Positions 45,006 to 54,573 are shown, counted from the first letter of the stretch. The stretch is DNA of 64,000 bases from Laspinema olomoucense D3b (GCF_025370785.1 NZ_JAMXFA010000002.1:124001-188000), one strand, 5' to 3'. Made by a program: numbers and translations. The notes: generated from the sequence alone by a model not told the origin.

Positions 45006-46094
45006 TTAAAGCTGAGTTGTAGATGCTGCCGAGCGCAGAATTTCTTTAAGTTTGGGAACCCAAACCGCAGCCGAATACCGGTTTTCAACAGTTTTCCGTC
45101 CGGCTAGACCCATTTCCCGACGCAAGTTGGGGTTTTCAATTAACCGGGATAACTTTTCAACCCACTCCTGATCTGTTGAAGCTAAAAATCCATTTACACC
45201 ATCTTGGATGTAATCAGGAATAATGCCAATTGGCGAGGCGATCGTGGGAATACCAATCGCCATGTATTGCAAAATTTTTCCATGACAGCGCCAAGGTGTC
45301 CAACCTGTATTCGGAAACGGTGCTAACCCAATGTCGGCATCGTGTAAATCCAGCGCTTCAGTATCGGCCTTCCAGAGTTTGGAGAAAGTCGGTACTCCCT
45401 CCATTTGATAGGTATCGGTATGAGAAATAACTGATAATCGGAAGGAATATATACTGGTCACTTGTTGCAACGGTGTTTTAATGTCTTCCAAAAAGGGTAA
45501 AGTGCTATGACTCCCTGTCCATCCCAGCGTCACAGTTGCCTGCTCTTGGTGATCGCCTTTCGGTGGATAATCTTTCATGTCGATGGTACTCGGTACGACA
45601 GAAACGCGATCGGTGTATTGTTTAGCATACTGAGCTAATAAAGAATTCCCGACCATAACGGTCTTTGCTAATCGACAAATTGTTGCCGTTTTGCTCGGCC
45701 ATTTCAGTCTGCTCAAGAAACCATTTGTGGGACTACGATAAGACATCCAAATCGGGTCATCAAAATCATAAATAATTGGCAACCCCTGTTGGGCAACCAA
45801 GCGTTCGATGACTGCCGGACCGATGGCAGCAGCTTCTCTGTAAATAAAAACTAGGTCAAACTTTTGGGTTGTCGTTAAAAATTCCAGGCGACGGATAAAT
45901 GCCTGCATCATTAACTGCGCTTTTTTAATATATTGTCCCGGTTGATAAATGACTTGGTGCAGCGTCTCGTCTTCAAAAGGCAGAAAAGTAAAATGAAATC
46001 CGTCTTTTTCTAAATATGTTGCCCACTGTTCGAGCCGAAACCGCTGGCCCGGAGAGGTATCGTATAAAGCTGGCATTAAAGCTAAAACTTTCAT
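45006..46094 (-). CDS. Glycosyltransferase (GT-B fold)
   Basis: 362 residues from the ATG at 46094, which overlaps the stop of the upstream membrane-protein gene as ATGA. The frame is open further upstream but that part codes inside the neighbouring gene in another frame. It starts MKVLALMPALYDTSPGQRFR, typical of a group of GT4-like enzymes in EPS clusters. The C-terminal half has TLGWTGSHSTLPFL near 195, DIGLAPFPNTGWTPWRCHGK near 265 and LQYMAIGIPTIASP, the donor-binding Glu/Lys region. The donor sugar cannot be told. It starts right after the polytopic membrane protein and before the carbamoyltransferase. Confidence 0.82.
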   Translation of the reverse strand: MKVLALMPALYDTSPGQRFRLEQWATYLEKDGFHFTFLPFEDETLHQVIYQPGQYIKKAQLMMQAFIRRLEFLTTTQKFDLVFIYREAAAIGPAVIERLVAQQGLPIIYDFDDPIWMSYRSPTNGFLSRLKWPSKTATICRLAKTVMVGNSLLAQYAKQYTDRVSVVPSTIDMKDYPPKGDHQEQATVTLGWTGSHSTLPFLEDIKTPLQQVTSIYSFRLSVISHTDTYQMEGVPTFSKLWKADTEALDLHDADIGLAPFPNTGWTPWRCHGKILQYMAIGIPTIASPIGIIPDYIQDGVNGFLASTDQEWVEKLSRLIENPNLRREMGLAGRKTVENRYSAAVWVPKLKEILRSAASTTQL

Positions 46095-47320
46095 CGGATT
46101 TGTCCTCTGAGCTGCTTGGATTCCAACTGGGCTAATCTGCGCTCGTACTTTTGTTCCCAACCCAGTCCCGCAAATACTGCCCACAGTAGCCATACCTGCG
46201 CCCGCATTCGGTAAGCAGTACCAATATTGCCCATAAATAAAGCATACAAAATACAGATAGATGCAGTCATGGCAATAATTAGCACACTTCCCTGGTAGTT
46301 GCGGATCAACCCGCGTTTCATTCCACTCAGTATCTGAGGAAAGAGTAACACCCAAAAGGCGGTCTCTGGAATCGTAATATTCTGTCGCATACTTCCCAAC
46401 TGCCAGGGAAAGGGAACAGTAAGAAAATAAAGTAGCCCCAAGGGTAAAAACGCTAATGCTCCTTCGGGTGTGGATACATCAGCATCAGGTAAATAACCGG
46501 AAGTAGCGCTTGTTGCCAAATCGAAACGGGAGATTTGGATAGTTGCCAATGCCTCTTCCAAGTTCGCAGGTAGATCCGCTTGCACGCGATCAAAAAATCC
46601 GACCTGTCCTAAGAGAAATATCAAACCCGCCACTAAGACTATTTGCCTGAGTAGCACCCACAGCAGATTTACAAGGTCAGCGTGTGTTTTGACACGCCCG
46701 AACAGCAGCCCCAATGCCACAATTGGTGCAAGTCCTGCAGCTAAGTAAAAGCGCAGAGCAAACAAAGCAGGCATACAACCCACAACAATTAACAGCGATC
46801 GCGGCTGCCATTTTTCTTGCAAGAGCAAAATATGATAAACCATCAGATTAAGCACCACATAAATTGCCCCTTCTTTATAAAGAGCTGACCAAATCAAGAA
46901 CGCTGGCGACCACATAATCAAGCGTGCGCTGTAATACGCCCCGGACGGTGAAGTACCTAACTGTCGCGCAATCTTATAAGTTAGCACTGGTCCCCAAGCG
47001 GTAATAGAAGAGTAAAAGGCTAGAACCAGGGGTAAAACTCGCAAGCCGCCGGTTAGGAAATAGAAAAAAGCAATTAGGAGAATTGGCCCTGGCGCTCGCG
47101 CTCCAATACCTACTTCCAAAACCGACGAGGGTCTTCCTACGAGCCAGTCCGATGCCAGTTGAGCCGCATATTTTTCGTAGCTAAGGCCATCCTGTATCAA
47201 TGGCATATCCGGATAAAAAATAGTCACTAGCCAGGCAGCCATAGCAAGCCCAAAGCGCAGGAGAAAGCTTCTAAGATAAATATGTTTGAGCAGAGGTGCT
47301 TCAGCAGGTGTTATACTCAT
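46091..47320 (-). CDS. Polytopic membrane protein, possible polysaccharide polymerase
   Basis: 409 residues from the ATG at 47320, which overlaps the previous stop codon as TGATG. At least nine hydrophobic segments are visible (near 15-35, 85-105, 110-135, 140-180, 185-225, 250-275, 325-350, 360-390 and others). A soluble loop (about 280-330) lies between the later segments. There is no GT39-type DDE motif or Wzx pattern. Wzy polymerases are highly variable in sequence and are recognised by topology, so this is the best Wzy candidate in the window, although an acyltransferase or glycolipid transferase cannot be excluded. It is tightly packed between the split methyltransferase and a GT. Confidence 0.7.
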   Translation of the reverse strand: MSITPAEAPLLKHIYLRSFLLRFGLAMAAWLVTIFYPDMPLIQDGLSYEKYAAQLASDWLVGRPSSVLEVGIGARAPGPILLIAFFYFLTGGLRVLPLVLAFYSSITAWGPVLTYKIARQLGTSPSGAYYSARLIMWSPAFLIWSALYKEGAIYVVLNLMVYHILLLQEKWQPRSLLIVVGCMPALFALRFYLAAGLAPIVALGLLFGRVKTHADLVNLLWVLLRQIVLVAGLIFLLGQVGFFDRVQADLPANLEEALATIQISRFDLATSATSGYLPDADVSTPEGALAFLPLGLLYFLTVPFPWQLGSMRQNITIPETAFWVLLFPQILSGMKRGLIRNYQGSVLIIAMTASICILYALFMGNIGTAYRMRAQVWLLWAVFAGLGWEQKYERRLAQLESKQLRGQIR

Positions 47321-47784
47321 CACTCACGGATGGCCCAGCACGTTATTCCATCACCCATACCGATCGACCCCCCAATAAATTGGACTATATCGAGACCCCT
47401 GTGTTCTAATCTGGCTCGTATGTTTTTTCCAGTCGGCAATTCATTGCTCCAACGATGAAGCTGTAGTGAAATTGGCCGAAATCCAGTGGAATTCAGAAGA
47501 TATCGCAGGCTTGCTGGAGAAAAGCCAACCACATGAAAAGGAGAAAAAGTTAGACTTAAGTTGATCGCCCAATCCGTTCCCCGAAGACGCATATAGGCAT
47601 TTCCAACTCTGGTTACCAAAGACCCTTTATTGGGAATATCGATAAATACCAGACCTCCGGGACGAAGTGCATTGTAAACTTTTGTGAGAGTCTCAAATGG
47701 ATCATAAAGGTGTTCGAGAACCGCAGCTAAAAGTATAGTGTCATAAACTTTTTCTAAATATTTACAGTTTTGAATGAATTGCAT
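47320..47784 (-). CDS. C-terminal part of a frameshifted SAM methyltransferase
   Basis: 154 residues. It begins inside the coding sequence of the gene before it and shows the second half of a class I methyltransferase: YDTILLAAVLEHLYDPFETL (post-I to motif II), LRPGGLVFIDIPNKGSL (motif III), then a variable end. It lacks the SAM-binding motif I, which is in the fragment at 47754-48224. The two frames overlap by 31 bp and differ by one base, so they look like one ~300-residue gene with a single-base frameshift. The ATG at 47784 may allow separate translation. Confidence 0.7.
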   Translation of the reverse strand: MQFIQNCKYLEKVYDTILLAAVLEHLYDPFETLTKVYNALRPGGLVFIDIPNKGSLVTRVGNAYMRLRGTDWAINLSLTFSPFHVVGFSPASLRYLLNSTGFRPISLQLHRWSNELPTGKNIRARLEHRGLDIVQFIGGSIGMGDGITCWAIRE

Positions 47785-48224
47785 TCAATCTTGATATTAT
47801 ATGACTTTGATACCGTGGCAAAATTTTCTGTCATTTCTACACCATAAACTTCCCATCCGCGATTTGCAGCTCCTTTTAGGAGTTCCCCACGTCCACATCC
47901 TAATTCCAACATCTTGCCCGGTTTTTCAAGAATATTTTCTGCAAAAGCAGCGAGTGCTTCACCATTTAAAATTTTTCTATTTGCATAATGTGCTTGGAAA
48001 TATTCTTGCTCTGAGTATTCTGCATAAGGATTGGATTGAGGCAGTAGAGTTGGTGACTGGTAAACAGTATCACAGTCACAGCAGCGAACTATATTAGTTG
48101 CTACACCTAGACTTCTGTGATGAGATTGTCCACCCCTAGAACCGAGAATCCTTGCTTTCTTCGAGTGACAAACGGGACAAGGACGATCCTCTGCATACCA
48201 TAAGACTTCTTTAATTCTTTCCAT
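47754..48224 (-). CDS. N-terminal part of a frameshifted SAM methyltransferase
   Basis: 156 residues, ATG at 48224, overlapping the stop of the upstream GT by 14 bp. It starts with a zinc-ribbon-like cysteine set (CPVCHSKKARIL near 16-27 and CCDCDTVYQSPTLL near 48-61), as in sugar and O-antigen methyltransferases. The SAM-binding motif I, MLELGCGRGELLKGAANRGW, is near 105-124, then VYGVEMTENFA. It ends in a stop soon after. The rest of the fold continues in the -1 frame at 47784. Alone, it would lack the substrate-binding half, so without frameshift correction the enzyme is probably inactive. Confidence 0.75.
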   Translation of the reverse strand: MERIKEVLWYAEDRPCPVCHSKKARILGSRGGQSHHRSLGVATNIVRCCDCDTVYQSPTLLPQSNPYAEYSEQEYFQAHYANRKILNGEALAAFAENILEKPGKMLELGCGRGELLKGAANRGWEVYGVEMTENFATVSKSYNIKIECNSFKTVNI

Positions 48225-49452
48225 GATTTAATTGTTTTCCTATCGCAACAGCACGAGTGCCAAGTGATTGATAAATTTGTTTATAAGACTTGACACCTTG
48301 TTCTAAAGAAAAATAGTGATGGGCAGTGGCGACACAGCGATCGCGCACATTGGGATCTTCGACTAATTGCAAAAGTTGCTGAATCGCGAGCACTTGTGCT
48401 TCTGGGTTAAATTCTCTAAGTACCACACCCACTCGATGATTTTCTAAAATTGCTGTCATATCTCCCACGCCATCATTGCTTAAACAAGGAATGCTACAGC
48501 CCAAAAATTCGCCTAGTTTAGTTGCCGCAGATGCCCGTTTAGAGAAAACAGGTTTAATAAAAAAAATTCCGGCATTCATTTGATGCATTTCTTCGGCAAC
48601 CTGGCTATGAAAAACGGTTTTAAGTTCCACTAAATGCTCATCTATTCCATAAAAATGAAGGCGATTCCGGATATAATCGCCTTCATTTCGATTCAGAATT
48701 AATAATCGAGCATTCGGTCTAATTTCTAATAATTCTTTGAAACACTCCAAAACTGGATCAAAAAGATACCAGCCTCCCACAGAACCAACATATCCTAGAG
48801 TGAAAGATTTGTCTTGTCTATCTTGGGTATTAAACCTAGGATGAAATATTTCTAAATTGGTACAAGTGGGAATCACTTCAAATCGGGGTGGATTTTCTTT
48901 TAAATAAGGAAATTCTCGCATCGCCGCTACTCCCGCATGAGTCAAGGAAACCACCACATCTGCATTAGTTAAAAATTGCTGTTCAGCCCATTTGGCAATT
49001 GTATAAAGTCGAGAGTCTTTCGGCCATATTTCCGCATCAATTCGCTCATCTGCCCAAAACCCGCGCATATCAAAAATAAACCCAACCTTAAAAATTCGCT
49101 TTAATAGTAAACCGAGTAGAGCAGGAACGTAACTGCGAACTTGGACAATCTCAATCCGGTAACGGATGACTAAATAACTACACAGGAGAAAACCGACTAA
49201 TAAATCGTAAGCCGTTGCGGGTGCCGTGGGATGTTTGTGATACCGGAGAGGAATCCAGCGGATTCCAGAGGCGCGAACTTTTTCAATTAAAGCATTCCGC
49301 TCTTTTGTCTCCGCCCAATCTTCCGGTTTTTCATAAGTCACTAAAGTGATTTGATACTCTTTCGTCAGGTGATACAGATATTGCAAAACTTGAGATTGAC
49401 CCAGAGGTTCTAGTAACCCGTCATAGGAAATATAGAGAACTTCTGAACTCAT
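48211..49452 (-). CDS. Glycosyltransferase family 4
   Basis: 413 residues from the ATG at 49452, which is one base after the stop of the methyltransferase at 49454. The GT4 N-terminus has ISYDGLLEPLGQSQVLQYL near 8-26. The second half has GYVGSVGGWYLFDPVLECF near 240 and a donor region SKRASAATKLGEFLGCSIP near 315. The retaining GT-B fold is clear; the donor and acceptor are unknown. It is tightly packed, so it is part of the continuous operon. Confidence 0.87.
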   Translation of the reverse strand: MSSEVLYISYDGLLEPLGQSQVLQYLYHLTKEYQITLVTYEKPEDWAETKERNALIEKVRASGIRWIPLRYHKHPTAPATAYDLLVGFLLCSYLVIRYRIEIVQVRSYVPALLGLLLKRIFKVGFIFDMRGFWADERIDAEIWPKDSRLYTIAKWAEQQFLTNADVVVSLTHAGVAAMREFPYLKENPPRFEVIPTCTNLEIFHPRFNTQDRQDKSFTLGYVGSVGGWYLFDPVLECFKELLEIRPNARLLILNRNEGDYIRNRLHFYGIDEHLVELKTVFHSQVAEEMHQMNAGIFFIKPVFSKRASAATKLGEFLGCSIPCLSNDGVGDMTAILENHRVGVVLREFNPEAQVLAIQQLLQLVEDPNVRDRCVATAHHYFSLEQGVKSYKQIYQSLGTRAVAIGKQLNHGKN

Positions 49453-49453
49453 A

Positions 49454-50269
49454 TTATTTCTGAGAAATTTTTGAGATATCATTTTGCTCAGTATGAATAG
49501 GAGTGGGACAAAGGCTACTGGCGGGATTATAACTGGCAATCGCTAAAACAGAACCTCCATACCGTTTAATATCATTAACTTTCCATTCATTTCGTTCTAA
49601 TTGGTTGTTTAAAATATCAAGGGTGTACTCTCTAATATGATCGGCATCGGAGTAGTAAGGAGAGTCCAGAGTTCGTCTGACTAAATTGAGTGAATCAGCT
49701 TCAAAATCTGGGACTTCAATAATTAATGTAGCCGCTATAGTGTGAATTTTTTGCAAAAGAGCGTCGGCGTTGTCCATATGTTCTAAAACGTGGATTAACA
49801 ATGCAACATCAAATTGATCTGAAATCACATTTTGAGTTATATCGGCAATAATATATTCAATTTTTTTATCACCTGAAAGCTGTTTGGCAATTTCAATATT
49901 TGCCGAATTACTATCAACTCCTACAACTCGATTTGCATACTCAGCCGCAACGCGACACCAGCGTCCCGTCCCACAACCAATATCAATCATCGAACCATTA
50001 ACTGGGAGCCAATTTTGTAGTATTTCTTCTGATAATGCCATCGTGGCTTTGTGAAAGGATGAACCAAATATTTCACTGCTAAGTTCCCATGCAAACCTCT
50101 TTAGTAACCAAGATAAAAATAGACAACAACGGAGTAAGCGAGTCGAACCTAAAAAGATTTTGCTGATGTATTTAACACGATAAGCGATCGCAATCGGTAA
50201 TGAACGAGGCTTATTTCTGGCCATTGTCAGATTGGCTTCTGTCAGACAAATCATCCTAGCTGTAAACAT
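49454..50269 (-). CDS. Class I SAM-dependent methyltransferase
   Basis: 271 residues, ATG at 50269; a later ATG at 50224 is possible. A hydrophobic segment (about 35-60) precedes the fold. Motif I is SMIDIGCGTGRWCRVAAEYA near 92-111, followed by GVDSNSANIEIAKQL, and motif II is DVALLIHVLEHMDNADALL near 155. It follows the glycosyltransferase at 50274 by 4 bp. The target is a sugar or lipid-linked intermediate, by neighbourhood only. Confidence 0.83.
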   Translation of the reverse strand: MFTARMICLTEANLTMARNKPRSLPIAIAYRVKYISKIFLGSTRLLRCCLFLSWLLKRFAWELSSEIFGSSFHKATMALSEEILQNWLPVNGSMIDIGCGTGRWCRVAAEYANRVVGVDSNSANIEIAKQLSGDKKIEYIIADITQNVISDQFDVALLIHVLEHMDNADALLQKIHTIAATLIIEVPDFEADSLNLVRRTLDSPYYSDADHIREYTLDILNNQLERNEWKVNDIKRYGGSVLAIASYNPASSLCPTPIHTEQNDISKISQK

Positions 50270-50273
50270 TTTT

Positions 50274-51173
50274 TTATCTTATTCCTGTAATAAGTTTTTG
50301 TCGTTGCCACCACCGTCGAGGAAAATCCAGAAAATATAAAAAGCTATTCGGGGTAAACCAGAGGCTTTTAAGGAAGTGATACATGAAGGATAAAGGCTGT
50401 TTAGCCTGAAAAAAAGATCCGGCAAGCATCCGGTGCAAATTTCCATAAGCTTGACGGCGTAAATTACTTATTTCTGATAAATTTTCCTTCCCAAAAGCCT
50501 TAGAAAAACAAAGCAGCATATCCCGTTCCATTTTTTGAACATTGCTGTGCATATTCTGCCCATGCACGCGATATTGAAGCAAAACTTCGGGGACAAAACC
50601 CACTTCTTGAGATCGTGCAATTCGGTAATACATATCCCAATCATGGGAAACAGAAACTCCTGGATCGAAATCGCCGACAGATAAAAAAGTATTTCGCGGG
50701 ATTACTGCGCCGCTACCACCTCCTAAAATAACGGGACGAGAAAGTTTTAGCATTTCCTGAGCAACCCAACCTTCAAGACCATTCATTTGCCGATCGGTGA
50801 CGCAACCTGTCGCATCGATAATTTCTAAACCACAATGCACTAAGCCTAAATTTGGTTCTACAATAAAGCGATCTACTTGTCGTTCTAACTTGTGAGGTAG
50901 CCAGATATCATCAGCATCCAAAAACGCTAATAAATCCCCCGTTGCATGGTTTGCTCCAACATTTTTAGCTGCTGATAAACCTTGATTTTTTTGGTAAATT
51001 ACTTGAATGCGATCGCAATAACTCGCTAAGACTTCAGCAGTATTATCTGTAGAACCATCATTAACCACAATAATTTCTTTAATTGGATACGTTTGGCTCA
51101 GTACGCTATTAATTGTATGTCCAATATAGTCAGCGTAGTTATAAGCGGGGATTATGACGGAGATAGTTAGCAT
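50274..51173 (-). CDS. Glycosyltransferase family 2
   Basis: 299 residues, ATG at 51173, overlapping the stop of the methyltransferase at 51167. The GT-A fold is shown by ISVIIPAYNYADYIGHTINS at the start, VVNDGSTDNTAEV near 35 and FLDADDIW (the DXD region) near 90. VSHDWDMYYRIAR near 178 is the acceptor Asp region. GT2 enzymes are inverting and use UDP- or dTDP-sugars. Donor and acceptor unknown. Confidence 0.92.
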   Translation of the reverse strand: MLTISVIIPAYNYADYIGHTINSVLSQTYPIKEIIVVNDGSTDNTAEVLASYCDRIQVIYQKNQGLSAAKNVGANHATGDLLAFLDADDIWLPHKLERQVDRFIVEPNLGLVHCGLEIIDATGCVTDRQMNGLEGWVAQEMLKLSRPVILGGGSGAVIPRNTFLSVGDFDPGVSVSHDWDMYYRIARSQEVGFVPEVLLQYRVHGQNMHSNVQKMERDMLLCFSKAFGKENLSEISNLRRQAYGNLHRMLAGSFFQAKQPLSFMYHFLKSLWFTPNSFLYFLDFPRRWWQRQKLITGIR

Positions 51174-51964
51174 AATTTAATTTTATTGGTTTTTGATAAA
51201 ACCCTGCGATTGACTGCTCGATAAAATAAGCTTGGTAAAACTGACAGAATTTTCCAGCACTGAGTTAATGCGCTACTCAAGCACATATTTTCAGGCTGCA
51301 TTCTTTTTACAGCTTCTAAATATTGTTTTGGATGAACAACACTCACAAAGTGACTCTTAAAATTGGGTTCTAAACATTGTTTTAAATTTAAATAATTGGC
51401 GGTTTGATTCGCTTTCACATATAGAATCATATTTTGAGCATAAAAGAAAGCTACATTTTCATTATTCCAAACTCTAGGTCTAATGCAATCGACAAAAACA
51501 TATCCTCTCTTGTCAAAAGCTTCTTTCCAATAATCTGTCCACTGTTCGTTAACATGGTGGGTTCCTCCTTGATGGGGAATTGCTGCTGAAAAAAGCACAA
51601 TATCGCCTAAATTGCAGAGAGAGCTAATAAAAGCTTCGGCATTCTCCGGAGGCAGATGTTCGGCCACTTCCAAGCAAACCACTAAATCAAATTTTCGGTC
51701 CATTGAAAAAGGCTGACTAATATCTTGTGATTTAAATTTACTTTTAGGTATGAGTAACATCTGTCTATCGACAAAGTCACTATCAATCCCCAAAATATCC
51801 TCAATCTCGTATTGTTGAAAAACTGATAGCCAGGTGGCTACTCCACATCCAACATCTACAATACTTTTCGGCTCAATAAATTCCAGCAGGATGGGAATAA
51901 TTTCTTGGGCTGAATGTTTAGCCTCTGAGTCACAATATTTATAAAAATCTCCTGTATAAGTCAT
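51167..51964 (-). CDS. Class I SAM-dependent methyltransferase
   Basis: 265 residues, ATG at 51964. Motif I is IVDVGCGVATWLSVFQQYEI near 35-54, followed by LGIDSDFVDRQML, and motif II is DLVVCLEVAEHLPPENA near 90. GGTHHVNEQWTDYWKEAFD near 133 is a conserved motif of sugar-linked methyltransferases. The product would methylate a glycan component; substrate unknown. The gene precedes a GT2 in overlapping frame. Confidence 0.85.
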   Translation of the reverse strand: MTYTGDFYKYCDSEAKHSAQEIIPILLEFIEPKSIVDVGCGVATWLSVFQQYEIEDILGIDSDFVDRQMLLIPKSKFKSQDISQPFSMDRKFDLVVCLEVAEHLPPENAEAFISSLCNLGDIVLFSAAIPHQGGTHHVNEQWTDYWKEAFDKRGYVFVDCIRPRVWNNENVAFFYAQNMILYVKANQTANYLNLKQCLEPNFKSHFVSVVHPKQYLEAVKRMQPENMCLSSALTQCWKILSVLPSLFYRAVNRRVLSKTNKIKLC

Positions 51965-51996
51965 GGATACTCCTGGCTGTTGTTTTAGTTTTAGGA

Positions 51997-53136
51997 TTAA
52001 AGTGTTTTTTCGATGAGACTGTTATAAAGATTTTCATAGCGACGAGCAGCTACATCAGCACCCATATTTTGTCGAACATACTGATTTCCTAGCTTTCCTA
52101 ATTTTTCACCCAATTCTCTATCTGACATCAGTTCACAAATAAATTCCGTGATCGCTTCACTATTACTAATAGGAACCAGACGCCCGCGTTCATTTTTACC
52201 AATAACTTCGGGTGCTACTCCTACTGGAGTCATAATTACAGGTTTATAAAATGCCAAAGCTTCAATTAAAACCTGACAAAAAGATTCACTTAATGAGGGT
52301 TGCACCACCAGATCAGCAGCAGCGATCCAATCAAGTACATCAGTGCGCCAACCAACAAATGTAACAAAATTATTAATTCCCAAATTTTTACATTGTTGAT
52401 GTAATTCTTCTTGGTGAGTGCCGCTTCCTACGATAACTAATTTAAAATTTCTGCTTTTTCTTTTGATTTGAGAAATTGCTTCAAACAAATATTCCAACCC
52501 TTTTTCTCGATTTAATCGACAACAAGCAAGGATCATATATTTGTCTTGTAGCTCATATTCTTGACGTAAGCGTTTAGGAGAATCAGGAGAACTTGGCACG
52601 TAAGATGAAAAATTAAACCCATAGGGAATTATTGTTATCTTTTCAGGGGGAACCCCTTGTCTTTCCGTCAAAAGTTGGGCAACCTGCTGAGTCGGTACGA
52701 CAATTTGTGTTGCCGTATAATTGCAGAACCCTTCTGCTTTGATGAGTATGTTTTGTTTAACCCCGTGTGACAGATGATAAATTAGGTCAGCATAATGCCG
52801 TCCAATCACATAACAGGGGACAGGAGTAAGTCGGACTGCAACAGAAGCAATTAAATTTTCATGGTAATGATGAGCATGGAGAATATGGGGTTTAAATTGT
52901 CTAATTTTAGCAACTAATAACCTAAGTATTTGGGGGTAGTTTTCCCAAGCTAAAGGAATATTTAATGTATCTATAGGATAAGAAAAATCTGCTGTATATT
53001 GCGTTTTGATTGGGCTATTGGAAGGTGATACAATCAATGCAGAGAGTTTAAAGCGAGAAGGATCTAGGCGTTTTAAAGCAGCATCAATACCATCCTCACT
53101 TCTCATGCTATGAGAAAAATGTAAAATTTTTATCAT
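51997..53136 (-). CDS. Glycosyltransferase family 4
   Basis: 379 residues, ATG at 53136. HILHAHHYHENLIASVAVRL near 78-97 and GRHYADLIYHL near 111 mark the acceptor half. CCRLNREKGLEYLFEAI near 212 and PSLSESFCQVLIEALAFYKP near 287 mark the donor half with the EX7E motif. Retaining enzyme of the GT-B type. A probable member of the repeat-unit assembly series in this operon. Confidence 0.9.
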   Translation of the reverse strand: MIKILHFSHSMRSEDGIDAALKRLDPSRFKLSALIVSPSNSPIKTQYTADFSYPIDTLNIPLAWENYPQILRLLVAKIRQFKPHILHAHHYHENLIASVAVRLTPVPCYVIGRHYADLIYHLSHGVKQNILIKAEGFCNYTATQIVVPTQQVAQLLTERQGVPPEKITIIPYGFNFSSYVPSSPDSPKRLRQEYELQDKYMILACCRLNREKGLEYLFEAISQIKRKSRNFKLVIVGSGTHQEELHQQCKNLGINNFVTFVGWRTDVLDWIAAADLVVQPSLSESFCQVLIEALAFYKPVIMTPVGVAPEVIGKNERGRLVPISNSEAITEFICELMSDRELGEKLGKLGNQYVRQNMGADVAARRYENLYNSLIEKTL

Positions 53137-53197
53137 GTTTTTTGTAACAAGTATTTAAAACTAATTTTTTGGTTATAACCCACTATATTCTATGTTT

Positions 53198-54538
53198 CTA
53201 TTGCAGGATTTGGGTTTTTAGAAAAGTTTCAAGGTTTTTGGCTTGTTCTTCTCTAGACAGTCCAACTAAAACATCGGGAGTTAAACCTGGAATTTGACCT
53301 ATTGTTTCTTTTTGATGAATCCATTTTAGTAGTTGCTCGGCGATCTCTTCAGGATCGTTAAGAGTCACGCCCGCTTTTCTATCTTGAATTAGTTTTTCTG
53401 CGGCACTTTCCGAAGACCCGATCGCTAAAATTGGTCTATGCGCTCCGATATATTCAAATAATTTTCCGGTAAAAACTCCTTTTTCTCGTGGATCGTTCCA
53501 TAAAATTAACAGTAAGATATCGGCTTCTAATTGAACTTCAAGAGACATTTGATAAGGTATCGGTGGATAACTTTTTACAATGTGTTCAACTTTATATTGA
53601 ATAGCAATCTTTTCGACAAATTCACTATCTGCTCCATAAAAAATTACTTCCACGTTATTTTGTGCAACCTCTCCCAATAACTTTAAGGCTTTAAAAAGCG
53701 GATCTGGTTTGCGGATGCTTTCAGTCTCGGATAAAGGAAAAAGCTTGCCAGTATAAACAATTCTTAGACAAGTATTTTTACTTGTGTTTTTAAAAACAAA
53801 ATCGTTTGGAAAATCAAATCCATTCAAAATCACTCCAACAGATTTTTGATATTTTTCTTTAAGTATTTCTGCGAGGGGCTCTGAAACAGTTACAAAACCT
53901 TGTGCCGAAGAAAAAATTAATCGTTCTAGCGGAGCTTCTAATTTTTTTCTCCATTGAGAAAAAAGTAAATCATACGCTGGATTCTCCACCCAAAGATCTC
54001 GGAGTTCTGCTACCCAAGGAATTCCATACTTTCTTGATATAAGATGAGCCAATATCAACGAAGTAGGTGGTGGTGAACTTGCATAGATTAAATCAGGTTT
54101 CCACTCTTCTAGCAAATGTGACGCTGCTGCCATTCCGGGAAAAATCCAGCCAAGCATACTATCGGGAAAATATAAGATGTTTCCATAAATCAAGCGAATT
54201 TTTTCAATGATTTTATTAAGCCCAAATGCTTTAGTAGATTCTAGTGTATTTTCAGTATTAAGATCGACGTTTCTTTTAGAAAACTTACTTTTGATTACAA
54301 AAAATAGGTGGACTAATTTTCTGGGTCTGATCCAGTCTATATAATTAATGTAGTTAGTTTGTATTACGTTGGCTGATGAAATTTCTAAAGGAAGACTCTG
54401 TTCGACAGGATGGTCTTTGATTGTAAGAACTCTCACATCATTGCCGAATTGAGAAAGATATTTAGCCATCTTGCCAACGCGAACAGATCCAATAGTGTTA
54501 AAAGGAGGAAAATACGCTGATACAATTAAAATACGCAT
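53198..54538 (-). CDS. Glycosyltransferase family 4 (WbuB-like)
   Basis: 446 residues, ATG at 54538. It starts RILIVSAYFPPFNTIGSVRV, then a long insert (about 60-120) before PDLIYASSPPPTSLILAHLI, typical of WbuB-type enzymes that act on UDP-FucNAc or UDP-sugars. The donor half has IVYTGKLFPLSETESIRKPD near 260 and GVFTGKLFEYIGAHRPILAIG near 365. The donor sugar is only inferred. Codon and base use are AT-richer than in the left half of the window. Confidence 0.87.
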   Translation of the reverse strand: MRILIVSAYFPPFNTIGSVRVGKMAKYLSQFGNDVRVLTIKDHPVEQSLPLEISSANVIQTNYINYIDWIRPRKLVHLFFVIKSKFSKRNVDLNTENTLESTKAFGLNKIIEKIRLIYGNILYFPDSMLGWIFPGMAAASHLLEEWKPDLIYASSPPPTSLILAHLISRKYGIPWVAELRDLWVENPAYDLLFSQWRKKLEAPLERLIFSSAQGFVTVSEPLAEILKEKYQKSVGVILNGFDFPNDFVFKNTSKNTCLRIVYTGKLFPLSETESIRKPDPLFKALKLLGEVAQNNVEVIFYGADSEFVEKIAIQYKVEHIVKSYPPIPYQMSLEVQLEADILLLILWNDPREKGVFTGKLFEYIGAHRPILAIGSSESAAEKLIQDRKAGVTLNDPEEIAEQLLKWIHQKETIGQIPGLTPDVLVGLSREEQAKNLETFLKTQILQ

Positions 54539-54573
54539 AATAAATCAAACCTAAAGAAGAACTATTGAAAAGA

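Noticed and set aside
46095-46355. N-terminal extension of the glycosyltransferase at 45006 back to 46355
   Set aside because: It would lie wholly inside the upstream membrane-protein gene; the ATG at 46094 overlaps that gene's stop as ATGA and gives a normal start.
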